The position numbers and the translations under genes were made by a program. Under the pieces are notes generated by a model. It saw only the letters and a list, made by a program, of their open reading frames with translations, had not been told where the DNA came from and did no database searches. DNA of 64,000 nt from Lunularia cruciata (taxonomy: Eukaryota; Streptophyta; Marchantiopsida; Lunulariales; Lunulariaceae), in NCBI GenBank assembly GCA_948567375.1, contig OX419762.1, forward strand, positions 58,112,841 through 58,176,840. The letters are read 5' to 3'. Position 1 is the stretch's first letter, and each line of letters begins with the position of its first letter. Shown piece after piece: positions 21,683-33,307 of this stretch.

Positions 21683-22108
21683 TGTAACAATATGGAGTTT
21701 AGCGACGAAGTTAGTCGGGCTTACGAAGTAGCACATAAGAAAAAGTAGCCTAGAATGTTCAGGAAGTATCTAGGAAGCTTCTTGGGAAGCTTCCTGGTCA
21801 GCTTAGCTTGCACTTTAAGTAAGTAGCTTCTAGAAGGAAGCTTCTAGAAGCTTCTAACTAGCTTAGCTTGCACGCCAAGTAGGCGGCTTCTAGAAGGAAG
21901 CTTCTTGAGAAGCTTCCTAGTTAACTTGGCTTGCACTCTAAGAAAGCGGCTTGAGGAAGCTTTTTGAGAAGCTTCTCAAGGGCCTTGTATGCTACCTATA
22001 AATACCAAAGCCAAAGCTCATGCTAGGCATTCGGAGTTTTCCCTCATTCAAGTGTCCCAATGTGAGTTTCCATTCTCCTATTTCTCTCCTCGGATTCGGT
22101 CTTTTACA
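21683..22108 (+). repeat. 3' LTR of element C
   Basis: 426 bp, with a second GAAGGAAGCTTC-type unit that makes it 14 bp longer than the 5' LTR. The heat-shock-like core is at 21842-21854 and the TATAAATA box at 21997-22004. ACTAG follows at 22109. Confidence 0.95.
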
Positions 22109-22113
22109 ACTAG

Positions 22114-22880
22114 GACAACAAGTGAGGGTGGACTAGTTGGCTAAGGCACTTAACTAAGAACCAGAGATCTAGGGGTCAAACCCTGTTATGCACAATCTAG
22201 CAAGATGTGCAGATTTTGCCACACAATGACCAAGATCTACTCTAAACTAGCTAGCCTCACACCAACAAGCTGGCTTGTTGGCCTTTCTAGGCCTTCATAG
22301 CCTCATAGCCCACAACCCTATGCCGTGAAACCTTGAAATGCCAAAATTCAGCCAAATAAGGCCTTTCTTCTTGCCACTTCAAACCCTCTCCAAATCTGGC
22401 AAAAGTCCTCCAAATCTAGCCAACCAACAAAACTCCTCCAAATCTGGCCAAATTTGATGTAAACTCTAGCAAAATCCTGATGGAAACCCTAAAGTTAGCT
22501 AACTGCCAAATTGTCCACTAACTCTTCATTCAAGCCAAATTGAAAAAATAGGTTTCTCTAAACCACAAATTCACAAGGGTGTACTCTCAACCTTCAATTC
22601 CACTTTTTGAGCCCAACTCGCAACAAATTGGTCATGCTTTCACCTCCTAAGCTCAAAATCACAACCACTGCTCAAAAATTGCTTCTCTTTGCTCAAAATT
22701 TGGTGAGCGCTTCTGCATACCGTCTATCTCATTGCCAAATCTACATAATCTTAATGAGCTTTTGCACACTAGGGAAAACCTGAGCTCTGATCGAGCTACC
22801 AACGATCATCGAGTCTTGGAGATACCACCAACACTCTCAATTCCTGCACCCGATTTCCTTGTGACTTCAAATCTGTGATG
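22114..22880 (-). other. Leader of B-minus, part 2
   Basis: Continues the leader of B-minus after element C and is homologous to about 44078-44745 of the plus copy. No reading frame of note. Confidence 0.75.
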
Positions 22881-23325
22881 TAATCAGTTCCTTTACACAA
22901 CACAACTCAACTCAGATCAGTACTTGATCTATCACTCTTTAAATTGCCAACAACTGGGCACTGATTACAATCAAGTTTCACCCACTCTAGCTAAGAGAAT
23001 CCAAGTGACGCTCGCCGACCTATGTCAACCATAGCCAGGAACTCGAAGGCTCAACATCAAAGAAGTGAGCTCTTTGGAGCTACACTTTGAAAGTATACCC
23101 TTGGACTGGAGCTAGGTTTGAAACCCTAACGGTCCCATTGACGCCACACCCAATGGTGCAAATGGTGCAAAGTGACGGTGGGCCCCACCATGAAGTCACT
23201 ACCTCAAACACAAAATCTGACCATCGGAATGTTGTCTGTGAGTGATTGCTAAAATATCTCTAACTACTATCACTGCAACTCCAGTGTCCGAGCAATCTAG
23301 ATGCGATACTACGAATGGAATGACA
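22881..23325 (-). repeat. Repeat A1, 5' terminus of B-minus
   Basis: Minus-strand start TGTCATTCC at 23325 matches the TGTCACGCC start of the plus copy at 43643. No B-type repeat precedes it. The flank is copia sequence. Confidence 0.85.
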
Positions 23326-24219
23326 AGTTACACATGGAAAAGCAAAATACTATGTAATATTTCAAAAAATTTAGTGATAGAGAAAAATTCAAAATAAGAT
23401 TGACTTAAGAAAGATATATAGAATCAATCATAAATTGGTTCAATCTTGGAGATGTATATCTTGTTGCTACTCATGCAAATCCAAATACTATATTACAAGT
23501 GGAAGAAAGTGAACCAATTAGAGCACCTTACCAAGAAACAATAAGATGTCTAATGTATGCTATGATAGGTACAAGACCTGACATTGCTTATGCTATTAGC
23601 ATAATAGTAAAGTTCAATTCTAATCCTTCATCCCAACACAAAGAAGCAATGAAGAGAATTTTCAAGTACCTCAAAGGTACTTTGGGTTATGGATTAGAAT
23701 TTAGTGGAGGTTTTGATGTTGCTAGTTGGAAAGTTGGATATTGTGATAATGATTTTGTATGTGACTTAGGCAATAAAAATTCATGTAATGATTTCATATT
23801 TATGATGAATGGTGGACCACTAGCTTGGAACAGCTAGCGACAACAATGCCTTGTCACTTCTACCATAGAGGCAAAGTATAAAGCAACATATTCAACTTCC
23901 AAAGAAGAAGTATGGCTTTGCAGTTCACTCAAGGGGCTACAATTTAGACAAGATTGTCCAACTCCAATGTACAATGATAATCAAAGTGTTATTCAAGCTT
24001 GTGTATAATCCAAAGTTCCTCAAGAGCACCAAGCACATAGAGATCCAATATCACCATGTGAGAAAGAAGCAAGAGAAATTTTATTTTTCCGTTTCAACTA
24101 TATCAACATCAACACCAACTATCAGATTGCAAATATATTTACAAAAGCTTTACTAGGAGATACGTTCTATAAGTTTAGAAATTTGATTGGAGTACTACCA
24201 TTTCTTCAATGAGTGAGAG
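23326..24219 (+). pseudogene. Ty1/copia relic: RT end and RNase H
   Basis: APYQETIRCLMYAMIGTRPDIAYAIS, the block before copia RNase H, stands at 23521-23600, and STIEAKYKATYSTSKEEVW (RNase H) at about 23860-23920. The end, with IFTKALL-like coding, runs to about 24200. Several stops. Everything 5' of this point is cut off by the insertion of B-minus. Confidence 0.88.
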
Positions 24220-24430
24220 TGTTGAAAGTACATTTCAGATGGTAATACATGTGATATTTATATAGCATGTACACATATACTATAGGGTGTGTACATAGCA
24301 CCTTAAATCCAATGGCAATGTTAGGGTTCAAGTATTTAGGTCTTACTTTTGAGAGAGCAGGTCGTTCATTCCATTGAGATGTTGGCAGCATAGTCAAGAA
24401 GCTTGAACAGCGGGACATTTGAGCATTAGT
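24220..24430 (+). repeat. Probable start of the 3' LTR of the copia relic
   Basis: TGTTGAAAGTAC begins shortly after the copia frame ends, typical for a copia LTR start. No second copy is present, so its right boundary is not fixed. Confidence 0.45.
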
Positions 24431-27400
24431 CTAGAAAAATAAAGCCTGACAACATGACCAAGTTTTTAATTAGCTTAGAACCTGCATACGAGCATGTAGG
24501 TATTCCATTTCTCACTTCATGGATTAGATTTGCAATAAGAAGAAATTGATAGCAGTGTTTTGTATACATTTTGCGTTTCTTGTATGTTGTAAATATTGTG
24601 CAGATTTGCATCAGCTTTATTTATTTCAACACATACCTGGGTTTTGAGAATAAAAATTGAAATCTGAAAGCATGGAAGTGAATCCATGCATGAATGGAAT
24701 TTTCATGGAGATCTGTTATTACACACTTTTGTTATTTTTATGAACAAAACGTGATTAGTTCCGGAATTGATGTATGTGCTTGACCGGACTGAGACACATT
24801 GAATGGAATGGAGAAAATAAGCATTCAATGGAAGGACAAGGTTGGACGATTCCATGCTTCTCGAGCAGCAGCAGCACTCAACATTCTCCCTCCACCCCCC
24901 GATGTGCTTGTTAGTGAAAAGAAATGAGTTTTTAAGTACATAAAACGTTCTCCTCCTATGGTTAGTAGTGGGCCGAATTTGAATGTCAACCTATGTCCAA
25001 GGAAAGGTTAAAAAGAAATTTTTTTAAATGGAAAATATAATAATATAGGATATTTATCATATAGGGATTTCAAAATTTTGTAGATCTATAATACAGGTAT
25101 TTTAGATAATAACTGAAACATAATATTAATGGCTAGTTAGAGATAGTGGCTCTAACTAAGTGGATCCAACTCTAAGTTAATGGCTGTTTATTAGATATTA
25201 TAAAGTTATTGGATATAGATAACAGTTATTGGATATAAATTAACTTAGAGCTGGATAAAGACATTTGTTGTAAAAACAAATGACAACAATTCTCAAAACA
25301 TGTAATTTCAAATGTTGTGTAAATTATGTGGAAATTAGGTACAGTAAAAGCTCATGACAATGAGCTACAGTTCATTGTCATAAGTCACAATAAAGGTAAT
25401 AATAAAAAAGCATACTATTTCAGAATCTATATGGTTAATAAACTTAATGCAAGAAAGATTACAACAATTTAAACGTTTACCGGTGTACAAGTAACCAGTA
25501 CAGTTGAGATCGGAACCTTTTGACAACAAATGATTGTCAACTTCATCCCCGCCCGTTCCATTGTGGCCGATGCGAGGTAGTAATCATATTGTTGAGGTGA
25601 GATGGCCCCTTGGATATTCCTTGCACGGCTTGACAAAGGCTTCCCATCCTCCTTGCTATCATGTGGACGCCTCTCTCTCTCCCGGTGATATTAGCAGTAT
25701 GGGTGCATATGAAAATTGCAGTATACAGCTCTCAATTTCAATATGTCCCGAGGAATCTGGGAGAAAGAACGTCATGAGGTTGTGGAAGTTGCGTTTTTAG
25801 CTCTCAGCTACAATTGACCCCGTGAAGATCTTTCTTTGCTAGATTTCTTACGATTCATTGCACTAGATTTGTCTATTCGTTGGTCTCCATAGAACTGTCT
25901 TTTCATGCTGGTATTTAACATCGTACAGATCGAAATTCATGAAGAATTGAGTTTTCGAAGCTGTTCGTAAACTTCAAAGTCGATCAGTTAGTACAGGTTT
26001 GTTGCAGTATTTGCACAAATAGCAACAGTTCTCAAGAAATGAGCTTACAACTTTAGCAATACGTATTCTCAAATTGGTTGATATCTGTTCTTCCATCCAT
26101 CCGTATGCTCACATTTCGAGATAAAACCGAACTGGGATTTTGTCAATCCTGAATTGCTTCATACTCCCTTTTTGAGTCGTGAACTTCTATACTCCCACAG
26201 CAGGCTTGTATCTAGTCAGCATACTCAGAAAAAAAATTCTACTGGTATTCGTGACGAGTTTCTAGTTTTTCCAATACATTGTTTCAGTTCCTGAGAACAT
26301 ATGCCCCTGATAGAGTCCGGAACTTGAAAGGATATTTCCTCTGGATTGAGTATCTAATATCCACCAGATCTCGTCAATGTTCAGTCTCCAAGCAAACCCC
26401 ACACCAGGTCAATGATACACTACATAAGATAAGCACTTATACAAACAAGAACTACTTCCCAATGCTTTAAGTAGAATAATTATGTACAAAATTTACCGGA
26501 AGAATAATGATGAGTCAGAAAGGAAAGATAAACAACCTATCGATCGAGCGTAGAAATTGCCCGTATTACTGGAGTTGTTACTAGATTACTAGAAGGGTTC
26601 GGAGAAAGAAATGTACCAACCTGAAGACACCGTTGTATTCTAATCAATACTGTAACTTGCTAGTTAATTGGCTGGAAAAAGGATATGTGCAAGATAAGGG
26701 CTGTGACTATAACGCTTCCTGAGTAAGAAATCGTGCCTGAATAGCAGACATTTTATCGCTGAAAGTTGCACGAAGTACCCTGATTAACTAGATGAATTGG
26801 ACACATGGCAAGGAATAGGGCAACTTGCACACTAACCAACACAGTGAGAAGCGTATTCGACTCAAACGTCCAAAATTTCCACCACCCTCCACGGCGAATA
26901 GTTATACTTACATTGTCTCCAGCCAACCAATGTGACATTTGAGGAATTTTAACTTGTCCAACCTGTTGAGTTAACGAAAATCAGGCCGTGCAATGGTTTC
27001 AGTGACCTGTCCAATTGGGTACATATGCCTTTTCCCTGTCTAGAGCGGTTGCTTGGAGTTTCTCTCAAGGATATGTAGTCGTAGTCTGTAAATTATTGCT
27101 AGGTAGTTGAATCACAGCCTGACTTCACTGTCATTTGGGTTGCTGCTTGTACGAAACTGCAACCTCAACAGTACTCAGATTTCTACACTCGAGACTGCCT
27201 ATCCAACAAGCATATCTTTGAAGTGGCTTCACAGGAACAGACAAAGTATCAAGTCACTCAAAGGTACCCTCAGTATGTCATATACTGGTGAGTGCTTGAA
27301 CAGCTTCTGCAAATCTATTATGACCTCAACCCCATTGTTATGTCAAGTCCCAGGCTCGCTGACTCCAATAGCATACTCACAGGTTCATCCTTTTGTTCGA

Positions 27401-27833
27401 TCATGCAGCTTTGAAGTTCAAACGTGTACAGATGTCACCCTGGTCCTTAGGAACTGGTGATCGTCTTTTGCAACTTTGTAAAAGGAAGGACCAAACCATT
27501 TCGTTTTCAGGACAAAATAAAGCACCAGAAACCGTGACGTAACTGGGGCACCACTGCTGTGACTAGGCGTGGCTGCAATTTCTTTCCACTGCAAGAGCTA
27601 GAACTTTTCTCTATTGTTTCCAGGAATACCAACCTGGATACAAGATGGAGCCATTGCTTCGCATGATTACTTGATGAGATATACGCTATGAACGCGGAAG
27701 TACTCGTGATAAAATTGGTCCACATTCACACATGTCAAGCAGACAAGAAGACCCCCATTCCCCGAAAGTAAGATCCGGTAAAAATGGCTGCAAAAGTTCG
27801 AGCTTCTTGTCAAACATGTTGCCCTCCTTGTTC
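24431..27833. other. Host intergenic DNA, no gene recognised
   Basis: Only short unconvincing reading frames. Around 25160-25260 the motif GTTATTGGATATA occurs twice in A/T-rich sequence. No transposon domain, rRNA or tRNA gene was recognised. Confidence 0.5.
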
Positions 27834-28058
27834 CTAGAGTTTATTCAATCGATTTCGAGTCTTCTTAAGTTCCCTTTGTTGAGTAGTAATCAAAACCTTG
27901 GCCTCCGTGCGGAAGAAAATGGCGCCTTTCTTCTCGTAAACACTCCGGCCAGATGGAAGACTGTTAAGCTCCGCACAGGAGACCTCCAACTTCTGCACTT
28001 CTGCTAATAGCTTCTCTTTGATGGCAGAATCGCCTCGAGCAATAGCCCCGTCTCCCAT
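27834..28058 (-). CDS. Small prefoldin-like protein, 74 residues
   Basis: The first ATG of the frame (minus strand, 28058) gives a compact, mostly helical protein. A coiled-coil helix (about 11-33: KEKLLAEVQKLE) is followed by the hairpin segment SLPSGRSVYEKKGAIFFRTE (35-52) and a second charged helix (53-74). Helix-hairpin-helix with a VY-x-K-x-x-x-x-FF core is what small prefoldin-like proteins (ASDURF/beta-prefoldin type) look like. Such proteins sit in co-chaperone complexes in the cytosol. An upstream exon cannot be excluded because AG acceptors lie just before the ATG. The gene diverges from the fucose synthase gene. Confidence 0.6.
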   Translation of the reverse strand: MGDGAIARGDSAIKEKLLAEVQKLEVSCAELNSLPSGRSVYEKKGAIFFRTEAKVLITTQQRELKKTRNRLNKL

Positions 28059-28909
28059 CTGCCTCAAACCCCAGTAAGAAGAACTTCCAATAGCAGCAGC
28101 TGCAATTGCACAAATTAGATGAAAACCCACCAGCGACGACCAAAACCCTATAACTCCAAACCTTCATCAGCGTTCATTGTTGAGATAGTTCAGTGAAAAA
28201 GTAAATTCAAGAATCACGTGTCACTACTTCAGTACTTCGATTCTTCGTGTGATAAAACGCCGTCAATTTCAGGATCAGTGAGTACGCAAGCTGATTAGGT
28301 TATACACCCGACGAGTTCAACGCACAAACTACCAATCATTGTTCCGTAAGTCTACACTGCTTAGCCCGACATTAGAGGGTGAATAAGTTCTAATAAGGAA
28401 TCAGCAAGACTCACCTGCCAAATACTGTTCACCGTCGGAGCTCAGAAGATGGGACGATGAGGAAAGGATGGGCACTCACTCTCAGCATGTGACAGAAGAA
28501 AGAAAAGAGGAAAATGGATCGCTTGTGAAGACAATTCTACAAGCAACCGCTGGTTGTACCCAGACCTGTACAGTTCGTGGTGGTCGTGACCTTGGGTTAC
28601 CGGTCATGATACAGTAGCACGAACCCACGGAACTGAAATCATGGCACGACTGTAGGCCACCGGTAGCCAACAAGGAGACAGCGGGTGTGACCGGTGACCA
28701 AGCCTCAAAAGACGGGCCCAGATCCTGGTCTCTCGAACACTTTGCACTCCTTTCGAGCTCTATTTGTGTGAGTCCTGTCCCATCCCATTCAATCGCCCGC
28801 CTGCTAACTTGGCTTTCTGGGCTCTTCATTCTCGTCTACATACAACGGTTGTGCGAGGCATTAGGCAGATCTGCCCGAGGAGGAACGAAAGATCAAGGAG
28901 TTAGCGAAG
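28059..28909. promoter_or_regulatory. Divergent promoter region and 5' exon of the fucose synthase gene
   Basis: This stretch separates two genes transcribed in opposite directions. The right part (about 28730-28909) probably is a 5' exon, ending in GCGAAG before a GTGAGC donor. No clear TATA box was found. Confidence 0.4.
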
Positions 28910-29247
28910 GTGAGCATACTGACTCAAGGTGTATGCTTGAAAGAATTGATTAGGATATGGTGCACAGCTACAACTCTCTTCCAGCTTGATTTCAGTGGAA
29001 TTACACATCAGTGTTTAATTACGCGAAGATAAGCATTTCTACCTGTCGCTGCATTTCAATTTTTTTGAAAATATGCTGACTGGGTGTTGACGATGGCCGT
29101 TGGGCAATGGTTAGTACTTTTATGGCAGAGGAGTCGTCGCACTAATGTTCACGAGGGAAAAAGGGGAGTCCTAGCGCGCTTGAGTTGCCATAGCGATTTT
29201 TACAGACTTGTGAAAAGATCAAACGCTAAGATTTGGGTTTGATGCAG
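28910..29247 (+). other. Predicted intron upstream of the fucose synthase coding region
   Basis: Donor AAG/GTGAGC at 28909/28910 and acceptor TGATGCAG at 29247 fit plant splice sites. The 338-bp intron would lie in the 5' untranslated region, or in the coding part if the upstream frame is used. Confidence 0.5.
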
Positions 29248-29273
29248 GCAAATTGGATCTCAACGGATTGGTA

Positions 29274-30206
29274 ATGGAGAAGGGAGCCAAGATCTATGTC
29301 GCCGGCCACCGTGGATTGGTAGGTGCGGCAATTGTCCGAGCTCTTCAGCGTCAGGGTTATGACAACCTTTTGCTGAGAACTCACAAGGAGCTAGATCTCA
29401 CGAGGCAGGCTGATGTGGAGAAATTCTTTGAGGAAGAAAAGCCCACTTACGCAATTATCGCAGCTGCCAAAGTTGGTGGAATTCACGCCAACAACACGTA
29501 TCCTGCAGATTTTATAGGTGTCAACCTGCAAATTCAAACGAATGTGATTGATGCTGCGTACAAGAGTGGAGTGAAAAAGCTCATGTTTCTTGGATCTTCT
29601 TGCATCTACCCGAAGGAAGCCCCGCAACCGATCCAAGAGGAGTCGTTGCTAACTGGGCCTCTAGAGGGGACCAATGAGTGGTACGCTATTGCTAAAATCG
29701 CCGGGATCAAGATGTGCCAGGCGTATCGTTTGCAGTACAAGTGGGATGCCATCTCTGGAATGCCCACAAACATGTACGGGCCCCATGACAATTTTCATCC
29801 TGAGAATTCGCATGTGCTGCCGGCTTTGATCAGGCGATTTCACGAAGCCAAGAAGAATAATCTCTCAGAGGTTGTGGTGTGGGGAACGGGATCCCCATAC
29901 CGGGAGTTTTTGCACGCAGATGATTTGGCCGATGCAACTCTCTTTCTGATGGACAATTACAGCGAGTTGGGACACATCAACATCGGCAGTGGAAAGGAAG
30001 TCACCATTAGGGAGCTTGCAGAGATGGTGAAGGAAGTTGTAGAATTCCAAGGAGAACTCAAGTGGGATTCATCCAAGCCTGATGGTACCCCCAGAAAGCT
30101 CATGGATAGCTCCAAATTGGCAAGTTTGGGTTGGGAACCAAAGATTCCCTTCAAACAGGGCCTGATTGACACCTACAAATGGTACGTGGAGAACTACGAT
30201 GTGTAA
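29274..30206 (+). CDS. GER: GDP-L-fucose synthase (GDP-4-keto-6-deoxymannose epimerase-reductase)
   Basis: Catalyses the last two steps to GDP-L-fucose in the cytosol: epimerisation of GDP-4-keto-6-deoxy-D-mannose and NADPH-dependent reduction. It supplies fucose for xyloglucan, arabinogalactan proteins and N-glycans. The first ATG (29274, purine at -3, G at +4) gives 310 residues, the usual family length. The in-frame codons from 29253 add seven residues but no ATG. The Rossmann motif GHRGLVG lies near residues 11-17, GSSCIYP near 107-113, and the catalytic YAIAK (Tyr, Lys) near 137-141. [20 protein letters not shown] is the strongly conserved substrate loop. The coding region is uninterrupted and intact. 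It is the only clearly functional gene here. Confidence 0.96.
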   Translation: MEKGAKIYVAGHRGLVGAAIVRALQRQGYDNLLLRTHKELDLTRQADVEKFFEEEKPTYAIIAAAKVGGIHANNTYPADFIGVNLQIQTNVIDAAYKSGVKKLMFLGSSCIYPKEAPQPIQEESLLTGPLEGTNEWYAIAKIAGIKMCQAYRLQYKWDAISGMPTNMYGPHDNFHPENSHVLPALIRRFHEAKKNNLSEVVVWGTGSPYREFLHADDLADATLFLMDNYSELGHINIGSGKEVTIRELAEMVKEVVEFQGELKWDSSKPDGTPRKLMDSSKLASLGWEPKIPFKQGLIDTYKWYVENYDV

Positions 30207-32247
30207 GGAGACCCCGATAGACAAACAATTTGCTTAGATTGATGACATAGGGAGATGCACAAATTGCGTGCTTTACAATGTAGGATTCAGTTAGACAAGG
30301 ATAAGAACGAAATAGGTTTCATTAGAAAAATTGAGTGCTCCTTTTAGAAGACTAGCATTGACATAACATTCTTGCGGACACGCCCTGCCTTGCACAGGGC
30401 AGATTGTCCTGCAGCCAAATCATGGACCTTCTTCCCATCAATTATTAAAATCTAGCCCAAATTTTGCCGGTATCTCAGTGGATGTTAGTCGCTCTGATGA
30501 TCTGAAGTTTCTTCAGAAGATTTTCAGGACTGTATAGAGATGCAGCAGCTCTCGACGTGGACAATCTGGTTACCCCTGCGCAGGTCAAACGCAATAGTTG
30601 AACTATGATACCTACCCAATGACAGTCATAGAACACTGGAAAGAGCGAGGAGGCTTGGCATGAAGAAAGTACTTGACTTTGTGGAGGATAACATCGAAGT
30701 TTAAGGATGGAAGTCAAAAGAAAACAGTTGAGCAGGAGGGGACTGACATCTCCCCGAGCCCAAACGAGTAGCGCATTTCATTTCGAAAAATGTCAACGAG
30801 TTAAAAAAGTCGGCCCTTTGGCGCACCGAATGCAGAACCGGCACTACATCATTAAGTGTAAGAGACTTGTCCATCCTGAGTGGTTCTGATTACTCAATCA
30901 GGAGACTCTGAATCCACCCGATGCCCCTGATGGATCCCTTTAAAATTTACTCGTTCTACTAAACTGGAGACGAAAGCCTAAATAGGAACTTTCCACACTA
31001 CATAAGAACCATCTACCTCGTCCTCTCTGGCACAAAGTAAATTTTAGCAGATTGAAGAGAACCTCAGATCCTATAGAGCTCCCATCCTTCATCCTAGACC
31101 CACTTACAATCCTGTAACTCGCAAGTTACTGTGGGAGTTCCCGGTATCTTACAGATGGTGTGTGAAGTCAACATCAAGTCTTTTGCATGTTTGGTGGACT
31201 CATGGCAAGTGAAAATCGGAAGCAAGAACGGAGAACGTTAAGGACCCCACGCGTTTCTAGGTGAAGTGTACCTTCTGCAGGACGGTATTCATTTCGTCTA
31301 CAAGCTTCTTTCCAAACGCGTTATTTATGATGGACCATGCTTCCGAGAAAGACTCACCCTGCTGTTTAGAAGAGGATCCTCAAATCTGCACCAGGCACCA
31401 GACCCGAATCTCGTGTCTTGACAGGCATAGGAGTCAACTGACTTTCGATCGAACATGACATGTGCGACGAGCGAGTTTAGTGAAGCAAAATCACCTTAGT
31501 GATGCAGGAATCTTTTCACTTCAGGACAAAGGTTCTAATTCCATTCTAGTCAGAATCGACGGCTTGACTCGTTATTTTAGATGACGTACTGTGGAGCGAC
31601 TCCGTTGTCCTCAAGCTCTGTACGCAATCGTCATGTTAATCAGCAGTGTTTCTCCAATCTACATCTAGAAAAGGTTATGGATGGAGTTATGCAGTGTGAC
31701 CCAACACAGTGGTTTCATTTCAATGTTCGGTTAAACACTAGACGTTATGGTCAAAATCCCTTCCTCTCATGGGTCCTAGTGACGCCGGAGCTTCTGCTTG
31801 AACTGCATAAATGTCCTCTAGTGTTTGCAGTCAATTACTGCAGCCTTTTAAGCAGGGATAGAAACTGATGAACTCATCATGTCTCCAGTAGCTAACAGTA
31901 GCTAAACAAACATTCCTTTTAGAACTGCATACATCTGTCAGGCTCTACGTTGTGCGAAGAAACCCCAGTGTCTCATCGATCGGATTAACGCTGTAAGTTA
32001 AAAATGTTTTGATTGCACACCTACCTTGGTCTATAGATCGATGCATTCCCTCCTCCTTCTAGATTCAAAAGTTTGGGCGATATCGCTTTAAAAGAAGAAG
32101 ACAGAACACCAGGAGGCGTTGAGTTACTATTAGGTGTCGCGTAACTAAAGAGTCAGGCGACCGCGTCGGAAAAATGAAGGATGGGAAGACGCCGTACAAG
32201 GGAGAGACAAAAAAAGGTAACATGGGGCTAAGCCCCAATAGAGTCTG
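30207..32247. other. Host intergenic DNA, no gene recognised
   Basis: Holds the 3' untranslated region of the fucose synthase gene and unique-looking sequence with short frames only. A GGGGC-TAA-GCCCC mini-hairpin is at about 32224-32236. Confidence 0.5.
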
Positions 32248-32311
32248 TATGAGAAATCTGCCCTACCGCACCTAAGATGTATGAGAAATCTGCCCTACCG
32301 CACCTAAGATA
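32248..32311. repeat. 32-bp tandem duplication
   Basis: Two direct copies of a 32-bp unit (32248-32279, 32280-32311) that differ at the last base only. Confidence 0.93.
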
Positions 32312-32447
32312 TCCGAGCTATGCAAGTCGTACGGTCTACACACAACTGGAGCATCCGAAGAAACATCACCTAATGTGATTGCTCTCCTATGGATTGCACC
32401 AGCCATTGGCCTCTATAGAGCAATGGACACACGCTGTCTAAAGTAAA

Positions 32448-33270
32448 CTACAAAGTATGAGAGTGAGAGTGGTACCCCTGACGTCTAACATGGTAAGCTC
32501 TCGCGCATTCCTTGACAAATGTGTCAAATGCCGTGTCCATCGCTCCATATAATTCCAAGGCTAGAGGAACAAAGAGGTGACCTCGCTGCATGCCCCTATA
32601 CTTGGAGACCTTGCGACCTGCTGCTGCACTCGCCGCCCATCCAGGGGGATGGGTAATCACTCCCTCCGAAACTGTATCCCGCGTAGGGTCTGTGACCACG
32701 ACATCCGCAACTATCACTTGATCATCTCGGACCAAGTATAAGTCTGCCCTGACACGTGTTGTCTGCAACACATGCAAACGCTCCCTCCAAGCTAAGTATC
32801 CACTCTCTCGTGCCATAGCAAACACTATGTCTCTAATGGCATCATGTGTAGCTATCATCTGTCCTCCAAAAGGACACCGTGTCATGTGGACCGCCACTAC
32901 ATCTAGTGTAGAACCACACTCACAAGTGAGTAGTGAAGATGCAGATGGGTGGACCAAACCTAGGCAAAACCTCATCGCTGTAGAGAAAGTAACCGGTGCA
33001 AGTCGGAAAGCCCTAATGCATGGTCGAGCTAGGATCCACGAGCCTGCACCCTTGCCGGAGCAAGAGCGTAGACATGCTCTAGTAGCCTGAGGAATGGACG
33101 AGTCAACTAAGAGAGAATGTAGCGTATGCTCACACTGTCGCTCCATCAAGGAAGATGGTAGACCTCTAGTCCAATCTGACGATAGTGAAGCAAACGATGG
33201 AAAACCCTCTTGTGCTCGTGGGGATAGACTATCTCTCGTCTGCCGCCATAAAGAGTCCAAGTACTTGGAA
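32448..33270 (-). pseudogene. R2-like non-LTR retrotransposon fragment: CCHC and restriction-like endonuclease
   Basis: A 270-codon open frame on the minus strand. Middle: GKGAGSWILARP and FSTAMRFCLGLVHPS, typical of the region behind RT in R2/CRE-like elements. Next, a zinc knuckle CECG-x8-H-x4-C (about residues 124-142), then HDAIRDIVFAM. Then a restriction-like endonuclease signature with RADLYL and VIVADVVVTDP, followed by KVSKY. Elements with this endonuclease insert into fixed targets such as rDNA or snRNA genes. RT itself is missing, so the fragment is truncated in the middle of ORF2. The first residues (MDSLVQVTTSKYLDSL) come from a hairpin and are probably not original. The open frame suggests recent insertion or selection. 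Confidence 0.65.
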
Positions 33271-33307
33271 GTTGTTACTTGGACTAAAGAGTCCAAGTAA
33301 CAACTTC
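33268..33307. repeat. Perfect 18-bp inverted repeat with 4-base loop
   Basis: GAAGTTGTTACTTGGACT at 33268-33285 and its exact reverse complement at 33290-33307, loop AAAG. A third partial copy of the arm (GAGTCCAAGTA) lies at 33253-33263. It sits at the truncated end of the endonuclease fragment. Confidence 0.95.

Larger units (their letters stand above)
16470..22108 (+). mobile_element. Element C: chromovirus (Ty3/gypsy with chromodomain), full length
   Basis: LTR, tRNA-Met-like primer site, gag, protease, RT, RNase H, integrase, chromodomain, polypurine tract and LTR in order, flanked by ACTAG. The LTRs differ by roughly a dozen substitutions and a 14-bp indel, so the copy is older than element A. 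Pol keeps one frame (frame 2) from 18086 to 21628 but has many stops. Related copies are the solo LTR at 14738-15162 and the degraded element at 61822-64000. Confidence 0.95.
7520..23325 (-). mobile_element. Element B, minus copy (interrupted)
   Basis: Reverse-strand copy of the element at 43643-53424. Read leftwards from 23325: repeat A1, leader, gag, protease, C5 methyltransferase, RT, integrase, PHD finger, repeat B1 and part of repeat A2. It is broken by element A at the left edge, an F-family solo LTR (13964-15175) and chromovirus C (16470-22108). Compared with the plus copy it has lost the RNase H domain. The right terminus lies in a copia relic. The rest of A2, any B2 and the left flank lie outside the window. 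Confidence 0.9.

Noticed and set aside
25534-25800. 88-codon frame in the host island
   Set aside because: No recognisable domain, no neighbours that support it, and the length is expected by chance.
28687-28953. 88-codon frame as a separate gene
   Set aside because: Most of it is better explained as the 5' exon of the fucose synthase gene, with a good splice donor inside it.
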